A model generated the notes under the pieces. It saw only the letters and a list, made by a program, of their open reading frames with translations. It was not told where the DNA came from and searched no databases. From JBDSEG01 sp039920165 (lineage in GTDB: Bacteria; Pseudomonadota; Gammaproteobacteria; Burkholderiales; Burkholderiaceae_C), in contig JBDSEG010000298.1 of assembly GCA_039920165.1 (NCBI GenBank), positions 1-26,496 of the forward strand: 26,496 nucleotides of DNA. Direction: 5' to 3'. Shown here piece after piece: positions 15,082 to 24,361 of this stretch. Numbering within the stretch: the stretch's first letter is position 1; each line of letters starts with the position of its first letter. The position numbers were made by a program, and so were the translations under genes.

Positions 15082-15714
15082 ATGATCCGCATCGCCATCA
15101 TCGACGACCACGCCATCGTGCGGGCGGGGCTGCGCCAGTACTTCTCGGACCAGGTCGACTTGACGGTGGTGGCCGAGGCGGCGACCGGGCGCGAGGCGCT
15201 CGACATCGTTCGCAAGGGCGAGGTCGACGTCATCCTGATGGACATCTCGATGCCCGACCAGAGCGGCGTGGACGCGCTGGCGGCGATCCGAGCGCGCGCG
15301 CCCGACCTGCCGGTCCTGATCCTGAGCGGTTTTCCCGAGGAGCACTACGCGACGACGCTGCTGCGCCAGGGCGCGAGCGGCTATTTGAACAAGGACTGCG
15401 ACCCGGAGGAGATCGTGAAGGCGATCCGTACCGTGTACCGCGGACGCAAGTACATCACCGCGGGGGTGGCCGAACTGCTGGCCGACGGACTGGGCGGCGG
15501 GGGCGACAAGCCGGCCCACGAGCAGCTGTCCGAGCGCGAATTCCAGGTTTTCCTGCGCCTGGCCAAGGGTGAGACGATCGGTCACATGGCCGACAGCATG
15601 TCGCTCAGCGTCAAGACGGTCAGTACCTACCGGACGCGCGTGATGGAGAAGATGAAGCTCGAGTCCAATAGCGACCTGACCTACTACGCGTTGAAGAACG
15701 GACTGATTCAATAA
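15082..15714 (+). CDS. LuxR/NarL-family response regulator
   Basis: This 210-residue transcription factor has an N-terminal receiver and a C-terminal helix-turn-helix. Asp8 and Asp9 form the acidic pocket, Asp54 (ILMDISMPDQSG) is the phosphorylation site and Lys104 (YLNKD) the switch lysine. The GerE-type HTH covers about 147-205: LSEREFQVFLRLAKGETIGHMA, then MSLSVKTVSTYRTRVMEKM. A GAAGGG ribosome binding site is about ten bases before ATG 15082. The gene is divergent from the CHASE3 histidine kinase, its likely phosphodonor, and convergent with a second receiver protein. The target genes are unknown; the shared 50-base intergenic region is an obvious candidate. Confidence 0.95.
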   Translation: MIRIAIIDDHAIVRAGLRQYFSDQVDLTVVAEAATGREALDIVRKGEVDVILMDISMPDQSGVDALAAIRARAPDLPVLILSGFPEEHYATTLLRQGASGYLNKDCDPEEIVKAIRTVYRGRKYITAGVAELLADGLGGGGDKPAHEQLSEREFQVFLRLAKGETIGHMADSMSLSVKTVSTYRTRVMEKMKLESNSDLTYYALKNGLIQ

Positions 15715-15723
15715 CCCGCCCTT

Positions 15724-15740
15724 GGCAGCCTGCGGTTGCC
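15724..15740. terminator. Hairpin between convergent response-regulator genes
   Basis: GGCAGCC-TGC-GGTTGCC forms a seven-pair stem (one G-U in the plus-strand RNA) with a three-base loop. It lies exactly between the plus-strand regulator stop (15712-15714) and the minus-strand regulator stop (15741-15743). There is no T-run on either side, so it is not a textbook intrinsic terminator. It may still limit read-through or protect both 3' ends. Confidence 0.4.
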
Positions 15741-16151
15741 TCATGTCAACGCGCCGAGCGCGCTGTAGCCGCTGTCGCCCGAAGCGAGTCGGCTGCAGTA
15801 CTGGATCAGCGCATCGATCTCATTGGACTTGTCGAACACCCGATCCGCCCCGAGTTCGCGGCATTTACGCCGCATGTCGGGCGTGGCGTAGTTGCTCAGC
15901 ACGACGCGCTTCATCGGGTTGCGCAATGCCGAAGTTGCGCTCAGCACGCCGAGGCCCGAGCCGCCTTTGAGGAAGATATCGACGATCAGCAGATCGCACA
16001 CGCTTTGCGAATCGGCGAGCCAGCGCACCGCAGTCGCTTCGTCTTCGGCCGTCCCGACCACCTGCAGCGGCACCAGTTCCTCCAGCGCGGCGATCAGGTT
16101 TTCTCGGATGACCGGGCTGTCTTCGACGATGTAGGTTTTGAGGGGCTGCAT
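15741..16151 (-). CDS. Stand-alone receiver-domain response regulator
   Basis: This 136-residue protein consists of a single CheY-like receiver with no output domain. The start is taken as ATG 16149-16151 (MQPLKTYIVED); an ATG 14 codons earlier is possible. Glu10-Asp11 form the acidic pair, Asp58 (LLIVDIFLKGGSG) the phosphorylation site, Ser86 replaces the usual switch Ser/Thr, and Lys108 (VFDKSNE) is the conserved lysine. It faces the LuxR-type regulator tail to tail, 26 bases apart, with the histidine kinase beyond it. Such a receiver may act as a phosphate sink for the kinase or as a protein-protein switch. Pairing with that kinase is inferred from position only. Confidence 0.9.
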   Translation of the reverse strand: MQPLKTYIVEDSPVIRENLIAALEELVPLQVVGTAEDEATAVRWLADSQSVCDLLIVDIFLKGGSGLGVLSATSALRNPMKRVVLSNYATPDMRRKCRELGADRVFDKSNEIDALIQYCSRLASGDSGYSALGALT

Positions 16152-16282
16152 GGGGACTGCTGGCCTCTGTACGGACCGCGACGGATCATCCACGACAAGC
16201 CAATTCTCGTCGCCAGTCGTCGACCTTCAGCACTGTTGAGTCAGGCAAGCGCCTCGACATCTGAGTCTGGCGCTGCGCCCGG

Positions 16283-16302
16283 GCTAGCGCCATGGCGCTA
16301 GC
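16283..16302. promoter_or_regulatory. Perfect 20-bp palindrome in the gap between gcdH and the receiver gene
   Basis: GCTAGCGCCATGGCGCTAGC reads identically on both strands with no central spacer. It lies 51 bases beyond the gcdH stop codon and about 130 bases upstream of the receiver gene start. In RNA the stem could fold with a small loop, but no T-run follows on either strand. It could be a protein-binding operator, a transcript-end structure or a cruciform. I know no factor for this sequence. Confidence 0.5.
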
Positions 16303-16352
16303 TCGCAACGTGCTGCGGGAATCGTCCTACAGCTAGGCGCCCGACAGGCTCC

Positions 16353-17537
16353 TCAGTTTGAAAACGCCGAGATACCGGTGATAGCGCGGCCGAGGATGAG
16401 CGCATGCACGTCGTGCGTGCCTTCGTAGGTATTGACGACCTCGAGGTTGACCAAGTGGCGCGCCACGCCGAACTCGTCGCTGATGCCGTTGCCGCCCATC
16501 ATGTCGCGCGCCAGGCGGGCGATATCGAGCGCCTTGCCGCACGAGTTGCGCTTCACGATCGAGGTGATCTCGACCGCCGCCGTGCCTTCGTCCTTCATGC
16601 GCCCGAGGCGCAGGCAGCCTTGCAGGCCGAGCGTGATCTCGGTCTGCATGTCGGCCAGCTTCTTCTGGATCAACTGATTGGCGGCGAGCGGCCGGCCGAA
16701 CTGCTTGCGGTCGAGCGTGTACTGGCGCGAGCGATGCCAGCAGTCCTCGGCCGCGCCGAGCGCACCCCAGGCGATGCCGTAGCGGGCGCTGTTCAGGCAG
16801 GTGAACGGCCCCTTGAGGCCGCGCACCTCGGGGAAGGCGTTCTCTTCCGGGCAGAACACCCCGTCCATCACGATTTCGCCGGTGATCGATGCGCGCAGCC
16901 CGACCTTGCCGTGCACGACCGGTGCCGACAGACCCTTGGCGCCCTTGTCGAGCACGAAGCCGCGGATGGCGCCGCCATCGTCCTTCGCCCACACCACGAA
17001 GACATCGGCGATCGGGCTGTTGCTGATCCACATCTTGGCACCCGACAGGCTGTATCCACCTGGCACGGCACGCGCCCGCGTGACCATGCTGCCGGGGTCG
17101 GAGCCGTGGTCGGGTTCGGTCAGGCCGAAGCAGCCGATCCACTCGCCGGTGGCGAGCTTGGGCAGATATTTCTGCTTGGTCGCCTCGTTGCCGAATTCGA
17201 AGATCGGCACCATGACGAGCGAACTCTGCACGCTCATCATCGAGCGGTAGCCCGAGTCAACCCGCTCGACCTCGCGCGCGACCAGGCCGTAGCAGACGTA
17301 GTTCAGCCCCGAGCCGCCATAGGCTTCGGGGATGGTCGGGCCGAGCAGCCCGAGTTCACCCATCTCGCGAAAGATCGCCGGGTCGGTCTGCTGGTTGCGA
17401 AATGCATCGAGAACGCGTGGCGCGAGTCGCCCCTGCGAATAGTCGCGCGCCGCATCGCGAACCTGACGCTCGTCGCCGCTCAACTGCTGGTCGAGCAAGA
17501 GCGGATCGTCCCAGTGAAAGTGAGCTTTGGTGGCCAT
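16353..17537 (-). CDS. gcdH: Glutaryl-CoA dehydrogenase
   Basis: This 394-residue FAD enzyme oxidises and decarboxylates glutaryl-CoA to crotonyl-CoA in lysine, tryptophan and glutarate breakdown. The start is ATG 17535-17537 (MATKAHFHW), with AGGA eight bases upstream. REVERVDSGYRSMMSVQSSL (88-107) contains the arginine that binds the distal carboxylate of glutaryl-CoA. LTEPDHGSDP (139-148) and MWISNSP (169-175) are FAD and substrate contacts. LNSARYGIAWG (248-258) is typical of GcdH, and Glu372 in VNTYEGTHDVHALILGRAITG is the catalytic base. The usual betaproteobacterial partners, a CaiB-type CoA-transferase and a LysR regulator, are not next to it. A crotonyl-CoA handling enzyme is present at 22255. 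Confidence 0.95.
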   Translation of the reverse strand: MATKAHFHWDDPLLLDQQLSGDERQVRDAARDYSQGRLAPRVLDAFRNQQTDPAIFREMGELGLLGPTIPEAYGGSGLNYVCYGLVAREVERVDSGYRSMMSVQSSLVMVPIFEFGNEATKQKYLPKLATGEWIGCFGLTEPDHGSDPGSMVTRARAVPGGYSLSGAKMWISNSPIADVFVVWAKDDGGAIRGFVLDKGAKGLSAPVVHGKVGLRASITGEIVMDGVFCPEENAFPEVRGLKGPFTCLNSARYGIAWGALGAAEDCWHRSRQYTLDRKQFGRPLAANQLIQKKLADMQTEITLGLQGCLRLGRMKDEGTAAVEITSIVKRNSCGKALDIARLARDMMGGNGISDEFGVARHLVNLEVVNTYEGTHDVHALILGRAITGISAFSN

Positions 17538-17580
17538 GTCGAATCCTGCGTTGGAAGCGGACCCGCAGTGTCGCTCAAAG

Positions 17581-18216
17581 TCATGTGGCGAGCGTGGCTC
17601 CCGCCGGCTGCAGCACTGCGTCTTCATACGGCACCGACGTATCGGGGCGCACATACGTGCCGATCAGGCAGCCGCTCGCCAGGCCGTGCGCGGCGATCGC
17701 GTCCAGCACCGCCTCGCGTCCGGGGCGCGCATCGAATTCGACGGCGGTCTCGAGTGCGAAGACTTGAAAGGCGTAGCGGTGCACACCGTGACCGGGCGGC
17801 GGATCGAGCGGAAGCCAGGCCGACTGGAGCAGGGAGTTCAGCCCCATCCGCAGGCCTGCACCTTCATGGTCGGCGCTCGGCAATGCGCCCTCGGCGACGG
17901 ACGGAGCGTCGATGGTGAGATTGACCACGATGGCGTTAACGAGCGGCTGCGGGGTGGGCGAATCGGCGTCTTCGACGATCAGCAACAGCGCGGCGCTTGC
18001 GGCCGGAAAACCGCTCCACGCGAGCGGGGGTGACATGCCCTCGCCGTCGGCGCTATATTTTTCGGGGATCGGCGCATGGTCGGCGAACGCCAGACTGGAC
18101 ACCATGATCGCGCCGGCACCCCCGCGCAGATCGACCTTGTGAAACGCGATGCGGTCCAGCCCGGCCCGCTGGTCACGCAGGGCATGGCCAAAAGCGTCTG
18201 GCAGGTTTTCCAGCAT
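17581..18216 (-). CDS. YbhB/YbcL-family PEBP (Raf kinase inhibitor-like) protein
   Basis: This 211-residue protein has the phosphatidylethanolamine-binding fold from about residue 38 on. IPEKYSADGEGMSPPLAWSG (50-69) contains the D-G-x-x-x-S-P-P-L-x-W signature, VEDADSPTP (81-89) the anion-pocket aspartates, and GVHRYAFQVFAL (143-154) the later core. The 37-residue N-terminal extension (MLENLPDAFGHALRDQRAGL...) appears in a subgroup of bacterial members, so I keep ATG 18214-18216 despite a weak ribosome binding site. There is no signal peptide, so it is probably cytoplasmic. The biochemical role of bacterial PEBP proteins is not settled. It lies 43 bases upstream of gcdH on the same strand and 12 bases after the secreted hypothetical gene. 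Confidence 0.9.
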   Translation of the reverse strand: MLENLPDAFGHALRDQRAGLDRIAFHKVDLRGGAGAIMVSSLAFADHAPIPEKYSADGEGMSPPLAWSGFPAASAALLLIVEDADSPTPQPLVNAIVVNLTIDAPSVAEGALPSADHEGAGLRMGLNSLLQSAWLPLDPPPGHGVHRYAFQVFALETAVEFDARPGREAVLDAIAAHGLASGCLIGTYVRPDTSVPYEDAVLQPAGATLAT

Positions 18217-18228
18217 GCGCCGGTACGG

Positions 18229-18663
18229 CTATCGGCGCGGCGCCGGGCTCACGTTTTGCTGCGGCGTGGAGCCCGGTGGCATGACTTCGCGGACCGTCAA
18301 CTCGCGCAGCACGCCGCCGCCTTCTACACTGCCGCTCACCTTGCCGGCACCATTCATGCGGGCGACACAGGCCGCGCGTTCGACGCCGGCGAGTGCATTG
18401 CAGCGTTCCGCGTCGGCGCCGCTCGCCGGCGTGAGTCCGCCGCGGCGCGCCTCGACGAGGGCGGCACTCGCTTCTTTCAGACAGGTCGCACGGTCCTGCG
18501 AACTCTGGCCGGAGAGGCACACCGCGCGCTCGCGCTGGTAGGCCTGTTGCGGCGTTTCGGCCAGCGCGCTACCGGCGAACAGCAAGGCGCCGAGCCCGCA
18601 GAAGGCGATGCCGCGAATGCGCGGTGTGGAACGGCTGGGAGTCGTGCGATGGACGGCGGTCAT
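18229..18663 (-). CDS. Hypothetical secreted cysteine-containing protein
   Basis: This 144-residue protein starts at ATG 18661-18663, with AGGAG upstream. A twin-basic N-terminus leads to a hydrophobic segment (about 19-35) and an Ala-Leu-Ala cleavage site before ETPQQ, so it is exported. The mature part has four cysteines in two pairs (VCLSGQSSQDRATC and CNALAGVERAAC) that could form disulfides. A segment GAGKVSGSVEGGGVLRELT follows, then a proline-rich end. I recognise this pattern (YQRERAVC-x-SGQS-x-QDR-x-TC, later SGSVEGGG) as that of an uncharacterised family in betaproteobacteria; no function is known to me. A small inverted repeat, GGAAC-N7-GTTCC at 18678-18694, sits just upstream of its ribosome binding site. 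Confidence 0.75.
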   Translation of the reverse strand: MTAVHRTTPSRSTPRIRGIAFCGLGALLFAGSALAETPQQAYQRERAVCLSGQSSQDRATCLKEASAALVEARRGGLTPASGADAERCNALAGVERAACVARMNGAGKVSGSVEGGGVLRELTVREVMPPGSTPQQNVSPAPRR

Positions 18664-18806
18664 GGAATTCTCCTGCGGGAACTTTCGAGGTTCCAGTCTG
18701 CGCGTACCGCCCCGCGCGTCACGTCGGACAGCCGGACGCTGCCGTGCCCGTCCGCCGCGATCCGCTGTAGGACGGGGCCGGCCGATTCAGCGTTCGCGAA
18801 CGGCCG

Positions 18807-19115
18807 CTAGCCGATTTCCCCGAACAGTCGGGCCGCGCGCTTCTTGAGTTCGAGCAACTCGTTCGCGGTAATCGAATAGGTGCCCGACTGGGCATCGGCC
18901 TCGACCCGGAACTCGACCTCCTTGCCGGCGTGCGCCAGAAGCCCGGAACTGAATTCGTAGGTGGCATCGGCAGCCGGCGGGCCGAGCGCGGCGACGTCAT
19001 AGCCCTCGTACTCGACCTCGCGGATCTCGCCGCTGGCGAGGTCGAGCATGGCATGCGACCTGACCTCCGATTCAGACAGTTCATCGACAATCACGATGGG
19101 CACATTCAGCTTCAC
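18807..19115 (-). CDS. Conserved-looking hypothetical protein
   Basis: This 102-residue protein starts at GTG 19113-19115, with GGAG about ten bases upstream; no ATG is nearby. It is acidic and predicted soluble, with no signal peptide or membrane segment. Visible elements are VPIVIVDELSESEVRSHAML (5-24), an acidic central part (EIREVEYEGYD) and a C-terminal helix (TANELLELKKRAARLFGEI). There is no motif I can tie to a family. It sits 40 bases downstream of the Nudix gene on the same strand and may be cotranscribed with it. The next gene is 143 bases further on, so a new promoter may begin there. Confidence 0.7.
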   Translation of the reverse strand: MKLNVPIVIVDELSESEVRSHAMLDLASGEIREVEYEGYDVAALGPPAADATYEFSSGLLAHAGKEVEFRVEADAQSGTYSITANELLELKKRAARLFGEIG

Positions 19116-19155
19116 GGGGCGGCTCCTTCAGGCGCGCATTGTCGAACTATCGCGG

Positions 19156-19842
19156 CTAGTTCCAGGCGAAGCGCGGCTGATCGAAGTGCGCGACCCGGGT
19201 TGCCCGGCCGAGCAGGCACAGCTCGCGGAACTGGTACAGCACCGCCGCGGTGGGCGCCGCGATCCACGAGTTGCCGACCGGCATTCGCAGGACCGGCGGC
19301 GCATCGGCGCGCAGTGGATCGCCGGCATCGAGCAGCGGCGCGTCGGCGCGCAGGAACTCCTGCGCCGGGATGCGGTGGATGCTCGCCACTTCGCCTGGAT
19401 TGGGGAGCAGCGCGCGCGCCGCGCCGCCCCACACCACGACCGGCGTGATGACGAAGCCCGAGCGCGTGCTGTAGTCGTCCAGCCGGCCGAGCACGGCGTC
19501 CGGGCCGAGGGCGAGGCCGACCTCCTCCGCCAGCTCGCGCAGCGCCGCGATCTCGGGCGTCTCACCCTCGTCGATGCGCCCGCCCGGCAGCGCCCACTGG
19601 CCGGCATGAGACCGCAGGTGGGCGGCGCGGCGCGTCAGGATCAGCGCCGCGCGCTCGCTCCACCCGGCCGGGCGCGGCAGGCCGTCGAGGTCTGCGCCGG
19701 TCCCTTCCTCGGCGATCGCGACCGCCACCGCGGCATGGTGTTGCGCGTGCTCGCGGATGCCACGCACCTCGAAGGCCGCCAACCGTGCCGCTATCTGCGC
19801 GCGCAGATCGGCATCGCAGCAAAGGTCAGAAACGGCCGGCAA
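19156..19842 (-). CDS. Nudix hydrolase, CoA pyrophosphatase (NudL-like)
   Basis: This protein has 228 residues if started at TTG 19840-19842, which overlaps the end of the molybdenum hydroxylase gene by 17 bases. The only in-frame ATG (19935) would place 31 extra codons deep in that gene. The Nudix box is complete: GRIDEGETPEIAALRELAEE (88-107) followed by VGL. The preceding LILTRRAAHLRSHAGQWALPGG matches the NudL/UPF0035-type extension L-L-T-x-R-(x)n-R-x-H-x-G-x-x-x-x-P-G-G. That subfamily hydrolyses CoA and acyl-CoA to 3',5'-ADP and (acyl)phosphopantetheine. The extra N-terminal part (about 1-60) and the second half resemble eukaryotic-style NUDT7/8/15 arrangement only loosely. A role in CoA turnover would fit the neighbouring acyl-CoA genes. 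Confidence 0.85.
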   Translation of the reverse strand: MPAVSDLCCDADLRAQIAARLAAFEVRGIREHAQHHAAVAVAIAEEGTGADLDGLPRPAGWSERAALILTRRAAHLRSHAGQWALPGGRIDEGETPEIAALRELAEEVGLALGPDAVLGRLDDYSTRSGFVITPVVVWGGAARALLPNPGEVASIHRIPAQEFLRADAPLLDAGDPLRADAPPVLRMPVGNSWIAAPTAAVLYQFRELCLLGRATRVAHFDQPRFAWN

Positions 19843-22180
19843 GCGCGTCCCAGACCCGCTGCGAGGTGATCGGCATGCGGATTCGCTCGGCGGCGCGGCC
19901 GAGACCGGCCTCGGCCAGCGCGTCGACCACCGCATTCACCAGCGCCGGTGTCGCGCCGATCGTTCCGAGCTCGCCGACGCCCTTGGCGCCGAGCGGGTTG
20001 GTCAGGCAAGGCACGGACTGATCGAAGCGGGTCACGAGCGTCGGGCAAATATCCGCGCGCGGCATCGCATAGTCCATGAAGCTGCCGGTCTGCAACTGGC
20101 CGCTCGCGGGGTCGTAGACGACCTCTTCGCACAGCGCCTGGCCGAGTCCCTGCACCACGCCGCCGTCGATCTGCCCGGCGACGATGGTGGGGCTGACGAC
20201 GCGGCCGATATCGTTCACCGAGTGATAGGAAACGACCTCGACGTGGCCGGTCGCGCGGTCGATCTCGACCTCGCACACATGGCAGCCGTTCGGCCAGCTC
20301 GGCCCGGCGACGGTGGTGGTCGAGTCGACGACGATGGTCGTGGTGGGTTGCCGGCCCGCCAGCTCGAACAGGCCGATCGACAGATCGGTGCCGACCACGC
20401 CGTAGCGCCCGGCGCGGTACTCGATATCGGCCGGCGCGGCTTCGAGCGCATCGGCGGCCAGCGTCTTGCCGAGCGCGACCGTTTTGTGCGAACCCTCCTG
20501 CAATGCCGAGCCGGCCGTGAAGAGCGAGCGCGAGCCGGCGCTGCCGAAGCCGCTGCCGCGGTCGGTATCGCCTTGCGAGATGCGGATGTTCTCGGGCGCG
20601 ACGCCGAACACGTCGACCGCGAGCTGCACATAGCTCGTCGCGATACCCTGGCCCATCGCCTGCGTCGCGGTGAAGATGTCGATCATGCCGTCCGACGAGA
20701 CCGTGATGTTGACGGTCTCCTCGAACGAGTTGCCGCTGGTCCATTCGAGAAAGGTCGCGATGCCGCGCCCGCGCAGGCGCCCGCGCTGCGCGCTCTCGGC
20801 GCGCCGCGCCGCAAAGCCGTTCCAGTCGGCCAGCGCCAGGCCCTGGTCGAGGATCTGCTCGAAGCGCCCGCTGTCGTAGATCTGACCGAGCGGGTTGGTA
20901 TAGGGCATCTGCTCGGGCCGAATCAGGTTGCGCCGGCGCAGCTCGGCCGGGTCGAGCTTTATCTCGCGCGCGGCCGCATCGAACAGCCGCTCGATGAGGT
21001 AGATCGCCTCGGGCCGGCCGGCGCCGCGGTAGGCGCCGGTCGGCGCGGCGTTCGTCAGCACCACGCTCAGGTGCAGGTCGACCGTGCGGATGTCGTAGAT
21101 GCTGGTCGAGACCCATGGCCCGACGAGCAGTGGAATCACGACGCCAGCCCCGGTCGCGTACGCGCCGACGTTGGCGAAAGTGCGCACGCGCAGCGCGAGC
21201 ACCTTGCCGCCGGCATCGAGCGCGAGTTCGGCGTGGCTGGTCTGGTCGCGCCCGTGCACCGCCGATACGAAATCCTCGCCGCGGTCGGCCTGCCAGCGCA
21301 CCGGCCGGCCGAGTTGCAACGCGGCGTAGGCGACCGCGATGTCCTCGGGGTGGATGCCGCCCTTCATGCCGAAGCCGCCGCCGACATCGCCGACCACCAC
21401 GCGCACCTTGTCCTGCGTCAGGCCGGGGATGGCGGCGCACAGCGAGTCCCGCGCGCCGCTGGGCATCTGGCTGCTGATGCGCACTGTCAGCCGCCCGCTC
21501 GTGGCGTCGAGCGCGGCGAGGATGCTGCGCGGCTCCATCGGGCTCGGCGCGAGGCGCTGGTTCACGATATCGAGCGCGATGCGATGCGTCGCTGCGTCGA
21601 AGGCCGCCTGCGTCGCGGCGGCGCTGCCGTAGCGCATCTCGGCCGCGATGTTGTCGGGCGCATCGGGCGCGAGCACCGGGGCACCGGGTGCCGTCGCGCC
21701 CTGTACGTCGACGACCGCCGGCAGGTCTTCGTAATCGACCTGAACCGCTTCGGCGGCGTCGCGCGCCTGGGTTCGCGTCGAGGCGACGACGGCCGCTACC
21801 GCCTCGCCGACGAAGCGCACCCGCTCGTGCGCCAGGGCGCGGCGCGGCGGCGAGACCGTGCTCTTGCCGTCGGCTCGCTTGAACATCGGATTGGTCGGTA
21901 TCGGCTTCACGCCGGCCGCGGCGAGTTCGGCGCCGGTATGGACCGCGAGCACGCCGGGCATCGCGCGCGCCGCTTCGGTATCGACGCCGATAATGCGGGC
22001 GTGCGCATACGGCGAGCGCACGAAGGCGAGGTAGGTCTGCCCCTCGACCACGACGTTGTCGGTGAAGCGGCCCTGGCCGGTCAGCAGCGCGGGGTCTTCG
22101 ATACGATGCACCGCCTGACCGCTGCCAAATCGGACCCCTTCCGGGGCCGCGGCGGGGTGGGTTGGCGGGGATGAACTCAT
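19826..22180 (-). CDS. Molybdenum hydroxylase large subunit (xanthine dehydrogenase/CoxL family, form II type)
   Basis: This 784-residue subunit carries the molybdenum-cytosine-dinucleotide cofactor and hydroxylates a C-H bond of a substrate that cannot be assigned from sequence. ATG 22178-22180 follows GAGGA. VGDVGGGFGMKGG (263-275) is the first cofactor-binding block. GAYRGAGRPEA (382-392) is the active-site loop, in the AYRGAGR form typical of CoxL-like form II enzymes; true CO dehydrogenases have AYRCSFR. ATQAMGQGIATSY (505-517) and NPLGAKGVGELG (728-739) follow, the latter with catalytic Glu737. The usual FAD subunit and two-[2Fe-2S] subunit genes are absent on both sides: upstream is a divergent FadB-like gene after 74 bases, downstream the Nudix gene. 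CO oxidation is therefore unlikely; aldehydes or N-heterocycles are more typical. Confidence 0.9.
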   Translation of the reverse strand: MSSSPPTHPAAAPEGVRFGSGQAVHRIEDPALLTGQGRFTDNVVVEGQTYLAFVRSPYAHARIIGVDTEAARAMPGVLAVHTGAELAAAGVKPIPTNPMFKRADGKSTVSPPRRALAHERVRFVGEAVAAVVASTRTQARDAAEAVQVDYEDLPAVVDVQGATAPGAPVLAPDAPDNIAAEMRYGSAAATQAAFDAATHRIALDIVNQRLAPSPMEPRSILAALDATSGRLTVRISSQMPSGARDSLCAAIPGLTQDKVRVVVGDVGGGFGMKGGIHPEDIAVAYAALQLGRPVRWQADRGEDFVSAVHGRDQTSHAELALDAGGKVLALRVRTFANVGAYATGAGVVIPLLVGPWVSTSIYDIRTVDLHLSVVLTNAAPTGAYRGAGRPEAIYLIERLFDAAAREIKLDPAELRRRNLIRPEQMPYTNPLGQIYDSGRFEQILDQGLALADWNGFAARRAESAQRGRLRGRGIATFLEWTSGNSFEETVNITVSSDGMIDIFTATQAMGQGIATSYVQLAVDVFGVAPENIRISQGDTDRGSGFGSAGSRSLFTAGSALQEGSHKTVALGKTLAADALEAAPADIEYRAGRYGVVGTDLSIGLFELAGRQPTTTIVVDSTTTVAGPSWPNGCHVCEVEIDRATGHVEVVSYHSVNDIGRVVSPTIVAGQIDGGVVQGLGQALCEEVVYDPASGQLQTGSFMDYAMPRADICPTLVTRFDQSVPCLTNPLGAKGVGELGTIGATPALVNAVVDALAEAGLGRAAERIRMPITSQRVWDALAGRF

Positions 22181-22254
22181 GGGTGATCCTCGGGTGGCGG
22201 CCGGCGGCCGATCGGTGAATGATCGTAATCCGAAGCACTGAAGGAGACAGCGCC

Positions 22255-24348
<2,094 letters not shown>

Positions 24349-24361
24349 GATCGAGCGCGCC

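Noticed and set aside
19757..22174. An 805-codon plus-strand frame opposite the molybdenum hydroxylase gene
   Set aside because: The peptide is low-complexity and rich in Arg, Ala, Asp and His. The minus strand has complete molybdenum-binding motifs and a ribosome binding site, so the long open frame is a codon-bias effect.
19826..22180. Aerobic carbon monoxide dehydrogenase large subunit
   Set aside because: The active-site loop is AYRGAGR rather than AYRCSFR, and the medium and small subunit genes are absent.
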